From positions 2,914,001-2,978,000 of the forward strand of contig NZ_PJMW01000002.1 in NCBI RefSeq assembly GCF_002846365.1: DNA of 64,000 nt, read 5' to 3'. The stretch is from Nocardia fluminea (GTDB taxonomy: Bacteria > Actinomycetota > Actinomycetes > Mycobacteriales > Mycobacteriaceae). A program made the position numbers and the translations under genes. The notes under the pieces are model-generated. The model did no database searches. It was not told the origin of the DNA and worked only from the letters and a program-made list of their open reading frames with translations. Numbering within the stretch: the first letter of the stretch is position 1; the number at the start of each line of letters is the position of its first letter. Positions 1-8,870 of the stretch are shown in pieces.

Positions 1-83
1 TTTTCAGATAGCCCTGCACGAAACCCTCCCGATGGTGTGTCGGGAAGGGAATCGTGAACGATCACGTTCTTGTTACGAGCTGA

Positions 84-623
84 TCAGCTGCCGTACGGCG
101 TGCACACCGCGATCGCTTCGTCCTTGGCCGCGTTGAAAGTGTCGATCACACCGTTGAGTTCGTCGGTGGGCGCCCGGCGCTCGAGGGTGTCGGCGAGAGT
201 GTTGGTCTTCTCGATGTAGGCGCGCAGCGGCACGGAAAGATCGGGGATCACATCGGCGGTGATCTTGCGATCGAGGTCCTTGGCGCTGTTGCGCAGGGTG
301 GTGACCGCGTCCGTGGCCTTGGCGTCGGCATCGGGTGCCTGATCGTTGGACGCGGCGATGTAGGCGTTGAACGAGGTGACCGAGGTCTTGTTGGCCGAGC
401 GCAGACCGTCGCACGCCGTGTCGTTGGCCGCCTCGATCTTCGCCGCCTTCGACGACGATGCCGCCGCCGACGACGCCGCCACCTCGGAGGTGTACGAGGC
501 GAGCTCGTTCTGGTTGACCTCGGCGGTACCCGGCACCTGCTGGGAGCAGGCGCCGATGAAGATCACTCCGGTCGCGGTGGCCGCGAGCGCGGTCCCGAGC
601 CCCAGCCGTTCCAGTACTCGCAT
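84..623 (-). CDS. Putative lipoprotein, unknown function
   Basis: 179-residue secreted protein of unknown role. The N-terminus has basic residues, a hydrophobic stretch and a lipobox-like cysteine (GACSQQ, near residue 26), so it is probably lipid-anchored outside the membrane. The rest is rich in Ala, Asp and Lys and looks helical. I chose the ATG at 623 because a clear AGGAG site lies just upstream; a longer reading would put ten residues before the signal peptide. It precedes a DUF305 gene on the same strand but 155 bp separate them. Function not recognised. Confidence 0.7.
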   Translation of the reverse strand: MRVLERLGLGTALAATATGVIFIGACSQQVPGTAEVNQNELASYTSEVAASSAAASSSKAAKIEAANDTACDGLRSANKTSVTSFNAYIAASNDQAPDADAKATDAVTTLRNSAKDLDRKITADVIPDLSVPLRAYIEKTNTLADTLERRAPTDELNGVIDTFNAAKDEAIAVCTPYGS

Positions 624-742
624 TTCTCTCTCCTGCCTCGAGATTGCAGGCACCGGTTGGGCCGGAGCCGAACATATCGACCGTACTGGCTACTTCCGGG
701 TGACGTCAGGTCGCGGTGGCGAATTCGATGACGAACCGAGAC

Positions 743-772
743 GCGGCGCCGGGGTGTCGGGCCCGGCGCCGC
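743..772 (-). terminator. Hairpin downstream of the DUF305 gene
   Basis: Perfect 11-bp stem (GCGGCGCCGGG and its complement) with an 8-nt loop, seven bases past the DUF305 stop codon. No T run follows, so it is a terminator-like hairpin by position only. Confidence 0.5.
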
Positions 773-778
773 ACCCGA

Positions 779-1384
779 TCAGTTCTGTCCGAGCATGCCG
801 CGCATGGTGGTGATCTCGGCCTCTTGATCGGCCACGATCTTCGTCGCGAGCCGGCGGGCTTGCGAGTTCACCCCGGCGTTCAGCTCGGTCCGGGCCATCT
901 CGACCGCGCCCTCGTGGTGGGCGATCATCATCTCCAGCCACTGCCGGTCGAAATCGGCGCCGTTCGCGGCCTGCAGACTGCTCATCTGCGCGTCGGTCAT
1001 CATGCCGGGCATGTGCCCGCCGTGGCCTTCCGTCGCGCTCGGCGCGGGCTCGCCGAAGCCCGCGAGCAGATCGGTGATCTGCTGCATCTCCGGGGCCTGT
1101 GCCTTCTCCACCTGGGCGGCCAGCGCGATGAGCTGCTGGTTCTGCGTGTGGCTCGGCACCATCTTCGCCATCTCGACGGCCTGCGCGTGATGCGGGTACA
1201 TCATCTGCAGGAAGCTGACATCGGCAGCGTTGAAATCGGTGCTCGCGGTGGCGCTGGTCGCGACGGTGGTCGTGGTGGTGGAGTGCTCGGTGGACTGTGT
1301 GGTGGTGCTGTCGTCGCTACAACCCGCCGCGAGCAAGACGGTGGCGGCCGCGGCGACGAGGACGTGGGTACGGCTGATGGACAT
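779..1384 (-). CDS. DUF305 domain lipoprotein
   Basis: 201-residue exported lipoprotein with a DUF305 domain (four-helix, ferritin-like fold; members are often linked to metal, especially copper, handling). Signal peptide with lipobox ending at Cys about residue 20 (LLAAGCSD), a Ser/Thr-rich linker, then the two repeated Met/His-rich segments typical of the family (MMYPHHAQAVEMAKM and MMIAHHEGAVEMAR). The ATG at 1384 follows a perfect AGGAGG site. The gene upstream on the same strand is a His-rich DUF6153 protein, a pairing I recall from other actinomycetes. Copper binding is an inference from His/Met content. Confidence 0.88.
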   Translation of the reverse strand: MSISRTHVLVAAAATVLLAAGCSDDSTTTQSTEHSTTTTTVATSATASTDFNAADVSFLQMMYPHHAQAVEMAKMVPSHTQNQQLIALAAQVEKAQAPEMQQITDLLAGFGEPAPSATEGHGGHMPGMMTDAQMSSLQAANGADFDRQWLEMMIAHHEGAVEMARTELNAGVNSQARRLATKIVADQEAEITTMRGMLGQN

Positions 1385-1449
1385 GGCAATCCTCCTGGGG
1401 ATTCGGGTGAGGTGTCGAAACGGGCGAGGCACGCACGGTGCCGCGCCTG

Positions 1450-1977
1450 TCAGATCCGCAGAATCGCCAGTTGGGAAAGGGTGAGGACAGTCCATGGTGG
1501 TGGGCGTTCGCGTCGGCCGCGCCATGCCGTCGACGTGTGCCGGGCGGCTTCGGCGGTGTCACCGAGGCGGTAGAGCAGGACCAGGGTCAGTGCGATGGCG
1601 AGTGCGGCAAGCACGAAAACGCAACCGTGGACGGCCGCGTGCTCCTCGCAACCTGTCGCGCCGCAGCCCGTGTGCGGGTCGGCGGGAGCGGCGGCAGGCA
1701 GGGTCACGGCCGCTGGAGGTGCTCCGGCGAGAACCGGGGAGTCCGGTGTGGAGTGTTCGGTCGCGTGGTCCGCGGAGTGCTCGTTAGTTCCGGCCGGCCG
1801 AGTGACCGAGGGGCCCGACGGCGCGACGGTGAGAGCTTGCTGAGCGTGCGCACTGTCGCTCGCGTGCGCGGTGCCGAAGACCGCCGAGTGCATAGCCACG
1901 ATCCCGGCGAGCAGCATCAACACAGCGAGCGCCCTGGCGATGCCGGGTGCGCGCACGGGCTGATGCCGGTTCGTCAC
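1450..1977 (-). CDS. DUF6153-like His-rich membrane protein
   Basis: 175-residue protein: an N-terminal hydrophobic segment (about residues 13-30), a His/Thr/Ser-rich extracytoplasmic middle (HSADHATEHS) with a Cys-containing GCGATGCEEH stretch, a second hydrophobic helix (about 118-136) and a C-terminus ending LSQLAILRI, the ending I associate with DUF6153. The GTG at 1977 is preferred: TAGACT ends exactly seven bases upstream, as in a leaderless transcript; an upstream GTG at 2001 would add eight residues. It probably forms a unit with the DUF305 gene 65 bp downstream and may share a metal-related role (inference). Confidence 0.72.
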   Translation of the reverse strand: MTNRHQPVRAPGIARALAVLMLLAGIVAMHSAVFGTAHASDSAHAQQALTVAPSGPSVTRPAGTNEHSADHATEHSTPDSPVLAGAPPAAVTLPAAAPADPHTGCGATGCEEHAAVHGCVFVLAALAIALTLVLLYRLGDTAEAARHTSTAWRGRRERPPPWTVLTLSQLAILRI

Positions 1978-2025
1978 GGCGCCCAGTCTAGCGAGCGTCA
2001 CCGCGATACCCGGTAGGGGTAGGCA

Positions 2026-2607
2026 TCACTGGGTGGCGATGTCGACGACCAGGCGCGGCGGATCGGCGAGAGCCGTGACGGAGAACGGCGGCTGATCGGC
2101 GTCGATGCCGATGAACGACTGGGTGACGCCCTCGTAGACCAGCTTCTTGTAGACACCGGTGATCGCGGGTGTGCCCGGATCGGTCACCGGATCGGGCCCG
2201 TCGAACGGGGGGACGATGGAGTCGAACGGATAGGCCGAGCCGAGAATGCGCACCTCGAGAATCGCGCGGCCCGCCACGTCGACGGACTTGCCGCTGCCGT
2301 CCTGCACCGCTTTGTCGGTGTAGGCCACCTGCCAACCCGGTGAGCCGGTGCCGCCGAGTTCGTACACCACCCGGTCGAAGCCGGGCTGTCGGCCGATCCG
2401 GATATCGGTGACGGTCAGCGCCGCACCCGCGGAGGCAGCACCGGACTTCGGGCTCGGGTCGGTGGGCGCTTCGCCGGTGGCTTCGGCGAAGGTACTGGTG
2501 GTGCTCGTCGTCGCCGGTGGAGCGACGGCCGGTGCGTCGTCGGTACCGCAGCCGGACACCGAAACCGCGGCCGCGGCGATCAGCACGAACACAAGGGCGT
2601 TGCGCAT
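2026..2607 (-). CDS. AMIN-like domain lipoprotein
   Basis: 193-residue secreted lipoprotein. Signal peptide with lipobox (AVSVSGCGTD, Cys near residue 18), a low-complexity Pro/Thr/Ala linker to about residue 60, then a beta-rich domain with DIRIGRQPGFDRVVYELGG near the start and PRLVVDIA at the end, the pattern of the AMIN-like domain found in actinobacterial lipoproteins. The ATG at 2607 has TAGCAT ending seven bases upstream, consistent with a leaderless start. Ligand unknown; cell-envelope location inferred. Confidence 0.78.
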   Translation of the reverse strand: MRNALVFVLIAAAAVSVSGCGTDDAPAVAPPATTSTTSTFAEATGEAPTDPSPKSGAASAGAALTVTDIRIGRQPGFDRVVYELGGTGSPGWQVAYTDKAVQDGSGKSVDVAGRAILEVRILGSAYPFDSIVPPFDGPDPVTDPGTPAITGVYKKLVYEGVTQSFIGIDADQPPFSVTALADPPRLVVDIATQ

Positions 2608-3009
2608 GAGGCTGATGCTACGCAGGGACGGCGGTGTGGTGGGCGAAGGAACCAGGGGTGTGTTCGGGCTACTGTGAGTTTGCTGATTACTTCGAAATGG
2701 GAGCTGTTCCGGTCGGTGCGCGCAGGTCGGAGCCGGGATTTCCGGTGAACACGTACCAGTTCGGTAGTTAGCGCGACCTGCGGCGATCGGCTCCGGCACA
2801 GGCGTGGGCGGTATCGTCGGCGAAGCATTGGGGACCAACGGGATTCGTGAGATGCACGAACGCGCAGCGATCCGCAAGGGCATCGCGAATCGATGGAATC
2901 CGTTATCGCTCAGTGAAATACATCCCATGACAACGCCCGGTGAGGTGCCCCACCGGCCGATCTCGGGGGCGGATGTGACGGTGGGGCAACGATCTAGCAC
3001 ACTTGCCGG
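2608..3009. other. Intergenic stretch, no gene supported
   Basis: About 400 bp between divergent genes. Open frames cross it but lack conserved-looking sequence or a ribosome site. It should hold the two divergent promoters; only the TAGCAT box before 2607 is clear. Confidence 0.5.
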
Positions 3010-4158
3010 GTGGACAGTGTTGAGGACGTATTCGACCGACTACGCCGGTATCCGGATGTGGAGGCGCCGAACCTCTATGCCGTCGACGCCGCCGACCGAC
3101 TGATCCTCGACACGGCCGCCGATGCCCTCGCGGCCGCGGGTAGCGGTGAGGTTGCGGTGATCGGCGACGCCTACGGCGCGCTCACCCTCGGCATCGCCGC
3201 GCAGCACGGACTCACCGATATTCGCGTGCATCAGGACCTGGTCACCGGCGAATCGGCGGTGGCGGCCAACGCCAAGACCCTCGGGCTCACCGATCGCTAC
3301 ACCGCCCACGCCCTCGATGCCGGCCTGCTCGCCGGGGCGCGCGTGGTCGTGATGCGGTTGCCGCGGATGCTGTCGGGCGTCGCCGAGATCGCCGAGGCCA
3401 TCGCCCGCTACGCCGCCGAAGATGTAGTGGTGTTCGCGGGCGGCCGCGACAAGTACCTCACCCCGGCCATGAACGAGGTGCTCGCCGAATTCTTCGCCCG
3501 CGTCCGTGCGGGCCGGGGCAGGCAGAAGTCGCGCGTGCTCGTGGTCGGCGAACCGCTACCGGTGGGCGAACCGCGGTTCCCGGTGCACGAGCACGTCATC
3601 GAGATCGACGGCGATGTCGTCGCGTTCGGTGCGGCGTTCTCGGGTTCGCGCCTCGACATCGGCACCCGTTTCCTGCTCGAGCACATGGACCGGATGAAGC
3701 CCGACGCGCGCGATGCCGTCGATCTCGGTTGTGGCACCGGCATTCTCGCGGTCGCGCTGGCCAAATCGCGGCCGCACATCCGGGTGGTCGGCACCGACCA
3801 GTCCGCCGCCGCGGTCGCCTCGGCCAGGGCCACCGCCGAGGCCAACGGTGTCGCCGATCGGGTGACGGTGGTGCGTGACGACGCCATGTCCTCGGCCGCC
3901 GACAACAGCGCCGACCTGGTGCTGTGCAATCCGCCCTTCCATGTCGGCGCGGCCGTGCACACCGGTTCGGCCATCAAGATGTTCGTGGAGACCGGCCGGG
4001 TGCTGCGGCCCGGCGGGGAGCTGTGGACGGTCTACAACTCGCACCTGAACTACCGCGGCGTGGTGGAGCGGATGGTCGGGCGCACCGATGTGATCGGCCG
4101 GAACCAGAAGTTCACGGTCACGCGGTCCGTTCGTGGTCTGCGCGACGTACAACGATAG
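3010..4158 (+). CDS. RsmC/RlmG-like class I SAM-dependent methyltransferase
   Basis: 382 residues with two Rossmann-like halves: a degenerate N-terminal methyltransferase-like domain (about 1-190) and a C-terminal catalytic one. Motif I reads DLGCGTGILAVALA (from about residue 238) and the catalytic motif is NPPF (about 307-310) followed by HVG, characteristic of the RsmC/RlmG family that methylates guanine N2 in rRNA. The duplicated architecture and length also fit. Target (16S G1207-type or 23S G1835-type) cannot be read from sequence. GTG start at 3010; no strong ribosome site. Monocistronic. Confidence 0.82.
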   Translation: MDSVEDVFDRLRRYPDVEAPNLYAVDAADRLILDTAADALAAAGSGEVAVIGDAYGALTLGIAAQHGLTDIRVHQDLVTGESAVAANAKTLGLTDRYTAHALDAGLLAGARVVVMRLPRMLSGVAEIAEAIARYAAEDVVVFAGGRDKYLTPAMNEVLAEFFARVRAGRGRQKSRVLVVGEPLPVGEPRFPVHEHVIEIDGDVVAFGAAFSGSRLDIGTRFLLEHMDRMKPDARDAVDLGCGTGILAVALAKSRPHIRVVGTDQSAAAVASARATAEANGVADRVTVVRDDAMSSAADNSADLVLCNPPFHVGAAVHTGSAIKMFVETGRVLRPGGELWTVYNSHLNYRGVVERMVGRTDVIGRNQKFTVTRSVRGLRDVQR

Positions 4159-4227
4159 AGCGACGCGAAAGCGGTAGAGTCCGATTTGTCCGAACGGGCG
4201 GGCAGTCCGGTCGTGAACCGGACCGCT

Positions 4228-4256
4228 GGGAACTTTGTCCGATCGGGGCGCGTTGA
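4228..4256 (+). promoter_or_regulatory. ECF-sigma (SigE/SigH-like) promoter for the Bax-inhibitor gene
   Basis: GGGAAC at 4228-4233 and CGTT at 4251-4254 separated by 17 bp, the layout of actinobacterial SigE/SigH-type promoters. It lies about 55 bp before the GTG at 4309, implying a stress-induced transcript with a short leader. Prediction from pattern only. Confidence 0.5.
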
Positions 4257-4308
4257 ACAGGGCAGTTGGAGCTTCTGCAGCGACTCGTAACTCCAAGAAA
4301 GGCGCACG

Positions 4309-5166
4309 GTGCGTACCTCATCGAATCCGGTGTTCAAGAACCTTCCCCGCCAGGAAGGTGTCGGCGGTTACGCGAACTTCGGTTCGGGCGTAGCCGGCGC
4401 GGGCCAGCTGGGCAACCAGCAGTACGGCGAATACGGGCAGCAGTACGGCCAGCAATTCCAGCAGGCCCCTGCCACCCGCGCGATGACCATCGACGACGTG
4501 GTCACCAAGACCGGCATCACCCTCGCGGTGCTGACCGTCTCGGCGATCGTCTCCTTCGCGCTGTCCAGCGCGAACCCGTCGCTGGCACCCCTGTTCGTCA
4601 TCGGCGGCGCCATCGTCGGCCTGGTGCTGGTCCTGATCGCGACCTTCGGCCGCAAGATGGACAACCCGGCCATCGTCCTGTCCTACGCGGCCTTCGAGGG
4701 CCTGTTCCTCGGCGCGCTGTCGCTGATGTTCACCGACACCGAATTCGGCGGTGTGGGCGGTAGCGCCCTGATCGGCCAGGCGGTGCTCGGCACGTTCGGC
4801 GTGTTCTTCGGCATGCTCGTCGTCTACAAGACCGGCGCCATCCGGGTCACCCCGCGCTTCACCCGCATGCTGATCGGTGCGATGGTCGGTGTGCTGGTGC
4901 TGATGGTCGGCAACCTGATCGCGAGCTTCTTCACCGACGGCGGCTTCGGCCTGCGCGACGGTGGCGCGCTGGCGATCGTGTTCAGCCTGGTCTGCATCGC
5001 GATCGCCGCGTTCAGCTTCCTGCTGGACTTCGACGCCGCCGACCAGCTGATCCGCGCGCAGGCCCCCGAGAAGGCCGCCTGGGGCGTCGCCCTCGGCCTC
5101 ACCATCACCCTGGTCTGGCTCTACGTGGAGATCCTGCGCCTGCTGAGCTACTTCCAGCGCGACTGA
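4309..5166 (+). CDS. Bax inhibitor-1 / YccA family membrane protein
   Basis: 285-residue polytopic membrane protein. A Gly/Gln/Tyr-rich cytoplasmic N-terminus of about 50 residues (QQYGEYGQQYGQQF) is followed by seven predicted membrane helices and the family's conserved C-terminal region (LDFDAADQLIRAQAPEKAAWGVALG). BI-1/YccA proteins are proton-sensitive calcium leak channels or membrane-quality factors; the bacterial role is not settled. GTG at 4309 follows AAGAAAGG. The ECF-like promoter upstream points to envelope or oxidative stress control (inference). Ends at a strong bidirectional terminator. Confidence 0.9.
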   Translation: MRTSSNPVFKNLPRQEGVGGYANFGSGVAGAGQLGNQQYGEYGQQYGQQFQQAPATRAMTIDDVVTKTGITLAVLTVSAIVSFALSSANPSLAPLFVIGGAIVGLVLVLIATFGRKMDNPAIVLSYAAFEGLFLGALSLMFTDTEFGGVGGSALIGQAVLGTFGVFFGMLVVYKTGAIRVTPRFTRMLIGAMVGVLVLMVGNLIASFFTDGGFGLRDGGALAIVFSLVCIAIAAFSFLLDFDAADQLIRAQAPEKAAWGVALGLTITLVWLYVEILRLLSYFQRD

Positions 5167-5176
5167 CCACAGACAG

Positions 5177-5211
5177 AAAAGCGGCCCACCTCGACGAGGT
5201 GGGCCGCTTTT
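5177..5211. terminator. Bidirectional intrinsic terminator
   Basis: Near-perfect hairpin with A-run on the left and T-run on the right: AAAAGCGGCCCACCTCG pairing with its complement, ending CCGCTTTT. It sits between convergent genes ending at 5166 and 5223. Confidence 0.9.
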
Positions 5212-5222
5212 GTCTGCTCAGA

Positions 5223-6443
5223 TCAGCTGAGACGCTCGAGGACGAGCGCCATGCCCTGGCCGCCGCCGACGCACATGGTCTCCACGCCGAACTGCTTGTC
5301 GTGGGTCTGCAGGTTGTTCAGCAGGGTGGTGGTGATGCGGGCACCGGTCATGCCGAACGGGTGGCCCAGCGCGATCGCGCCACCGGAGACGTTCAGCTTG
5401 TCCTCGTCGATCTTCAGCTCACGCGCCGAGCCGAGCACCTGCACGGCGAAGGCCTCGTTGATCTCGAACAGGTCGATGTCGGAGACCGACTTGCCCGCCA
5501 GCGCCAGCGCGCGCTTGACGGCCTCGACCGGGCCGAGGCCCATGATCTCGGGCGACAGGCCGGAGACACCGGTGGAGACGATGCGGGCCAGCGGGGTCAG
5601 CCCCAGCTCCTTGGCCTTGGTGTCGCTCATGATCACCAGCGCCGCGGCGCCGTCGTTGAGCGCGCAGCAGTTACCGGCGGTGACGGTGCCGTCGGGGCGG
5701 AACACCGGCTTGAGCTGGCTGACCGCCTCGTAGGTGACGCCGGCGCGCGGGCCGTCGTCCTTGCTCACGATCGTGCCGTCGGGCAGGGTCACCGGGGTGA
5801 TCTCGCGTTCGAAGAAGCCGGCCTTGATGGCCTCTTCGGCACGGTTCTGCGAGCGCACGCCCCAGCGGTCCTGGTCCTCGCGCGAGATGCCGGTCAGCGA
5901 CGCGACGTTCTCGGCGGTCTGGCCCATCGCGATGTAGGCGTCGGGGAGCAGGCCGTCCTGACGCGGGTCGTGCCATACGCCGGCGCCACCCTCGGCGGCC
6001 TTGGCGGTACGGGCGACGGCCTCGTCGAAGATGGTGTTCCTGGTGTCGGGCGAGCTGTCGGCCGAGCCGCGGGCGTACCGAGACACGGTCTCCACGCCCG
6101 CGGAGATGAATACGTCACCCTCGCCCGCCTTGATGGCGTGGAAGGCCATCCGGGTGGTCTGCACCGACGACGCACAGTAGCGCTGCACGGTGGTGCCGGG
6201 GACGACGTCGAGGCCCAGCTCGATGGCGATCATGCGGCCCATGCCGAAGCCGCCCTCACCGGCGGGCGAACCGGTGCCCAGGATGATGTCGTCGATCTGC
6301 GTCGGGTCCAGCGAAGGCACCTTGGCCAGCGCGGCGCGAACCATCTGCGTGGTCAGGTCGTCCGGGCGCATGGTCGCCAGTGACCCCTTGACGGCACGGC
6401 CGATGGGGGAACGGGCGGTGCTGACGATGACGGCCTCGGGCAT
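5223..6443 (-). CDS. Acetyl-CoA C-acyltransferase (thiolase), FadA3-like
   Basis: 406-residue thiolase for beta-oxidation or acetoacetyl-CoA metabolism. The nucleophilic cysteine is Cys90 in TVQRYCASSVQ; the other active-site blocks are NEAFAVQ, GHPFGMTGAR (His361) and CVGGGQGMA (Cys391). Length is normal for the family. The ATG at 6443 follows AAGGAG. By position next to the GDSL gene it corresponds to M. tuberculosis fadA3 (synteny from memory). Substrate chain length unknown. Confidence 0.93.
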   Translation of the reverse strand: MPEAVIVSTARSPIGRAVKGSLATMRPDDLTTQMVRAALAKVPSLDPTQIDDIILGTGSPAGEGGFGMGRMIAIELGLDVVPGTTVQRYCASSVQTTRMAFHAIKAGEGDVFISAGVETVSRYARGSADSSPDTRNTIFDEAVARTAKAAEGGAGVWHDPRQDGLLPDAYIAMGQTAENVASLTGISREDQDRWGVRSQNRAEEAIKAGFFEREITPVTLPDGTIVSKDDGPRAGVTYEAVSQLKPVFRPDGTVTAGNCCALNDGAAALVIMSDTKAKELGLTPLARIVSTGVSGLSPEIMGLGPVEAVKRALALAGKSVSDIDLFEINEAFAVQVLGSARELKIDEDKLNVSGGAIALGHPFGMTGARITTTLLNNLQTHDKQFGVETMCVGGGQGMALVLERLS

Positions 6444-6504
6444 GAGGACTCCTTTTCGCATTGTTCGACGTGAACGGCTGTTTACCTGCCGGTCATTCTC
6501 GAAT

Positions 6505-7374
6505 CTACGTCTCCAGTTGCGCGACGGGAAGGGCAGGGCGGTCGCGCACCTGCGCGATCAGCACCGGAAGCAGTTGCGCGGCCGCCAGTTCATAACCCGC
6601 GGCGGAAGGGTGGAATCCGTCGGTGGCGAACAGGATTTCGGGGGAGGCCCGGAACTCCGACGCCACCAGTGGCGAGCCCATCGGCACGGCGATGCCGCCC
6701 GCGATGGTGGTCGCGACCGTCTGCGCCTTGGCCAGCCGCACGCTCCAGTTCGCGACGATCGTGCGCAGCGGCTGCTGGATCGCGGTGACGGTGCCGAGGT
6801 TGGGGCAGGTGCCGACCACCACCAGCGCATCGGCCTCGCGCAACCGCGACACCGCTGCCGCGAGCCTGCGCGCCGAGGCCCGGATCGAGTGCTTCTTGGT
6901 GATGTCGTTGGCGCCGACCAGGATCACCGCCGCGTCCGGCGGCGGCCCCGCGACGAACATCGCGTCGACCTGTCCGGCCAAGCCCTTCGAGGTGGCGCCC
7001 GAGATCGCCTTGGTGCTCAACCGGATGCGCATGCCGGTGGCCTCGGCCAACCCACGGGCCAGCCGAACCCCCGGCACATCGGCAGCGCCGAGACAGCCGA
7101 GTCCGGCCGCGGTGGAGTCGCCGAAGATCATCAGGTGCAGGTCGAACGGTGTCGACTTGCGCCACGGTTCCGGCACGGTCGCGCCCGGCGCGTACACACC
7201 GTCGGCCTCGGGCGGCTTGGAGGTGTCGCGGCCGATCACCGCGCGTGCCGCGCCCGCCTGCGTCATCAGCAATCGATAGGTCGCCCAGGAGACGGTTCCG
7301 GCGCTCGATCCGGCGAGCACCGTGGTCGCTCCGGTCACGACCGCGGTCCGCCAGCTGATTCGGGGTGCGCTCAC
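6505..7374 (-). CDS. SGNH/GDSL-family esterase, membrane-anchored or exported
   Basis: 289 residues. An N-terminal hydrophobic segment (about 10-35) suggests export. Catalytic motifs are all present: block I FGDSTAAG with nucleophile Ser87, block III GAND (154-157), and block V DGFHPS with Asp252 and His255. This is the SGNH hydrolase set for an esterase or lipase. GTG start at 7374, with TAGAAT eight bases upstream. Corresponds by position to Rv1075c. Substrate unknown, plausibly a cell-envelope ester. Confidence 0.88.
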   Translation of the reverse strand: MSAPRISWRTAVVTGATTVLAGSSAGTVSWATYRLLMTQAGAARAVIGRDTSKPPEADGVYAPGATVPEPWRKSTPFDLHLMIFGDSTAAGLGCLGAADVPGVRLARGLAEATGMRIRLSTKAISGATSKGLAGQVDAMFVAGPPPDAAVILVGANDITKKHSIRASARRLAAAVSRLREADALVVVGTCPNLGTVTAIQQPLRTIVANWSVRLAKAQTVATTIAGGIAVPMGSPLVASEFRASPEILFATDGFHPSAAGYELAAAQLLPVLIAQVRDRPALPVAQLET

Positions 7375-7487
7375 ATCCGAAAATTCTACGACGACGGTCG
7401 AGAGGAACGGAGATGTCGGCCACTTGCGGCCTGGTAGGCGCCCCTCCGCCCGGCGTCGAGCGCAAGTGCTCGGCTACCCTCGGCACC

Positions 7488-8870
7488 ATGCGCATCGCGG
7501 ATCATGTCGTCGATCTCATCGGCAACACCCCCCTTGTTCGGCTGAACTCGGTGGTCGGCTCCAACGCGGGCCTGGTGGCCGCGAAGGTCGAATACCTGAA
7601 CCCGGGCGGCAGCTCCAAGGACCGGATCGCGGTCAAGATGATCGACGCCGCCGAGCAGGACGGACTGCTGAAGCCGGGCGGCACGATCGTCGAGCCGACC
7701 TCCGGCAACACCGGTGTCGGCCTGGCGCTGGTCGCCCAGCAGCGCGGCTACAAGTGCGTGTTCGTGTGCCCGGACAAGGTCAGCGAGGACAAGCGCAACG
7801 TCCTGCGCGCGTACGGCGCCGAGGTCGTGGTCTGCCCGACCGCCGTGCCGCCGGAGCACCCCGACAGCTACTACAACGTCTCCGATCGCCTGGTCAGGGA
7901 GATCGAGGGCGCCTGGAAGCCCAACCAGTACTCGAACCCGGGCGGCCCCGACAGCCACTACGAGACCACCGGTCCCGAGATCTGGGCCGACACCGAGGGC
8001 AAGGTCACCCACTTCGTCGCGGGCGTCGGCACGGGCGGCACCATCTCCGGCACCGGCCGCTATCTCAAGGAAGTGTCCGGCGGCAAGGTCAAGATCATCG
8101 GCGCCGATCCCGAGGGCTCGGTGTACTCCGGCGGCACCGGCCGCCCGTACCTGGTCGAGGGGGTGGGCGAGGACTTCTGGCCCTCGGCGTACGACGCGTC
8201 GATCCCCGACGAGATCATCGCGGTCTCCGACGCGGACTCCTTCGAGATGACCCGGCGCTTGGCCCGCGAGGAAGGCCTGCTGGTCGGCGGTTCCTGCGGC
8301 ATGGCCGTGGTCGCCGCGATCGAGGTCGCCCGCCGCGATCCCGACGCCGTGGTGGTCGTGCTGCTGCCCGACGGTGGCCGCGGCTACCTGTCGAAGATCT
8401 TCAACGACAAGTGGATGAGCTCCTACGGCTTCCTCCAGACTCCGCTGGAAGCGGGCCCGGAACCGCTGGTCGGCGACGTGCTGCGCGGCAAGTCCGGCGC
8501 CCTGCCCGACCTGGTGCACACCCACCCGTCGGAAACCCTGCGCGACGCCATCGAGATCCTGCGCGAATACGGCGTCTCCCAGATGCCCGTCGTCGGCGCG
8601 GAACCCCCGGTCATGGCGGGCGAGGTCGCGGGCAGTGTCACCGAGCGCGACCTGCTCTCCGCTGTTTTCGAGGGCCGCGCCAACCTCACCGACTCCGTCG
8701 CCCAGCACATGAGCCCGTCCTTCCCGCTGATCGGTTCGGGCGAACCTCTCTCGACCGCCACCAAGGCACTGTCGGATTCCGATGCGCTGATGGTCGTCGA
8801 GGACGGTAAGCCCGTCGGCGTCATCACCCGCCACGATCTACTCGGTTTCCTGAGCACCGGCAGCATCTGA
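7488..8870 (+). CDS. cbs: Cystathionine beta-synthase
   Basis: 460 residues; condenses serine and homocysteine to cystathionine in reverse transsulfuration. PLP-fold domain with the catalytic lysine in NPGGSSKDRI (Lys44), the substrate loop TSGNTG and the glycine-rich PLP phosphate site GTGGTISG. Two CBS regulatory modules occupy about residues 340-460. The ATG at 7488 has TACCCT ending seven bases upstream, a leaderless arrangement. In M. tuberculosis cbs is close to metB; here 8 kb of accessory genes separate them. The 3' end overlaps the convergent LysR gene by 33 bp. Confidence 0.95.
   Translation: MRIADHVVDLIGNTPLVRLNSVVGSNAGLVAAKVEYLNPGGSSKDRIAVKMIDAAEQDGLLKPGGTIVEPTSGNTGVGLALVAQQRGYKCVFVCPDKVSEDKRNVLRAYGAEVVVCPTAVPPEHPDSYYNVSDRLVREIEGAWKPNQYSNPGGPDSHYETTGPEIWADTEGKVTHFVAGVGTGGTISGTGRYLKEVSGGKVKIIGADPEGSVYSGGTGRPYLVEGVGEDFWPSAYDASIPDEIIAVSDADSFEMTRRLAREEGLLVGGSCGMAVVAAIEVARRDPDAVVVVLLPDGGRGYLSKIFNDKWMSSYGFLQTPLEAGPEPLVGDVLRGKSGALPDLVHTHPSETLRDAIEILREYGVSQMPVVGAEPPVMAGEVAGSVTERDLLSAVFEGRANLTDSVAQHMSPSFPLIGSGEPLSTATKALSDSDALMVVEDGKPVGVITRHDLLGFLSTGSI

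Noticed and set aside
1..83. Terminator at 24-50
   Set aside because: CCCTCCCGA and TCGGGAAGGG pair only with a bulge and have no T run; too weak to list.
2804..3103. 99-residue frame upstream of the methyltransferase
   Set aside because: No ribosome site, no conserved-looking sequence, and it runs into the methyltransferase in another frame.
5199..6383. 394-residue open frame antisense to the thiolase gene
   Set aside because: His/Gly/Asp/Arg-rich translation of the kind produced by the opposite strand of GC-rich coding DNA; the thiolase is intact.
7386..8834. 482-residue open frame antisense to cbs
   Set aside because: Same antisense composition; cbs has all catalytic motifs and a leaderless promoter.
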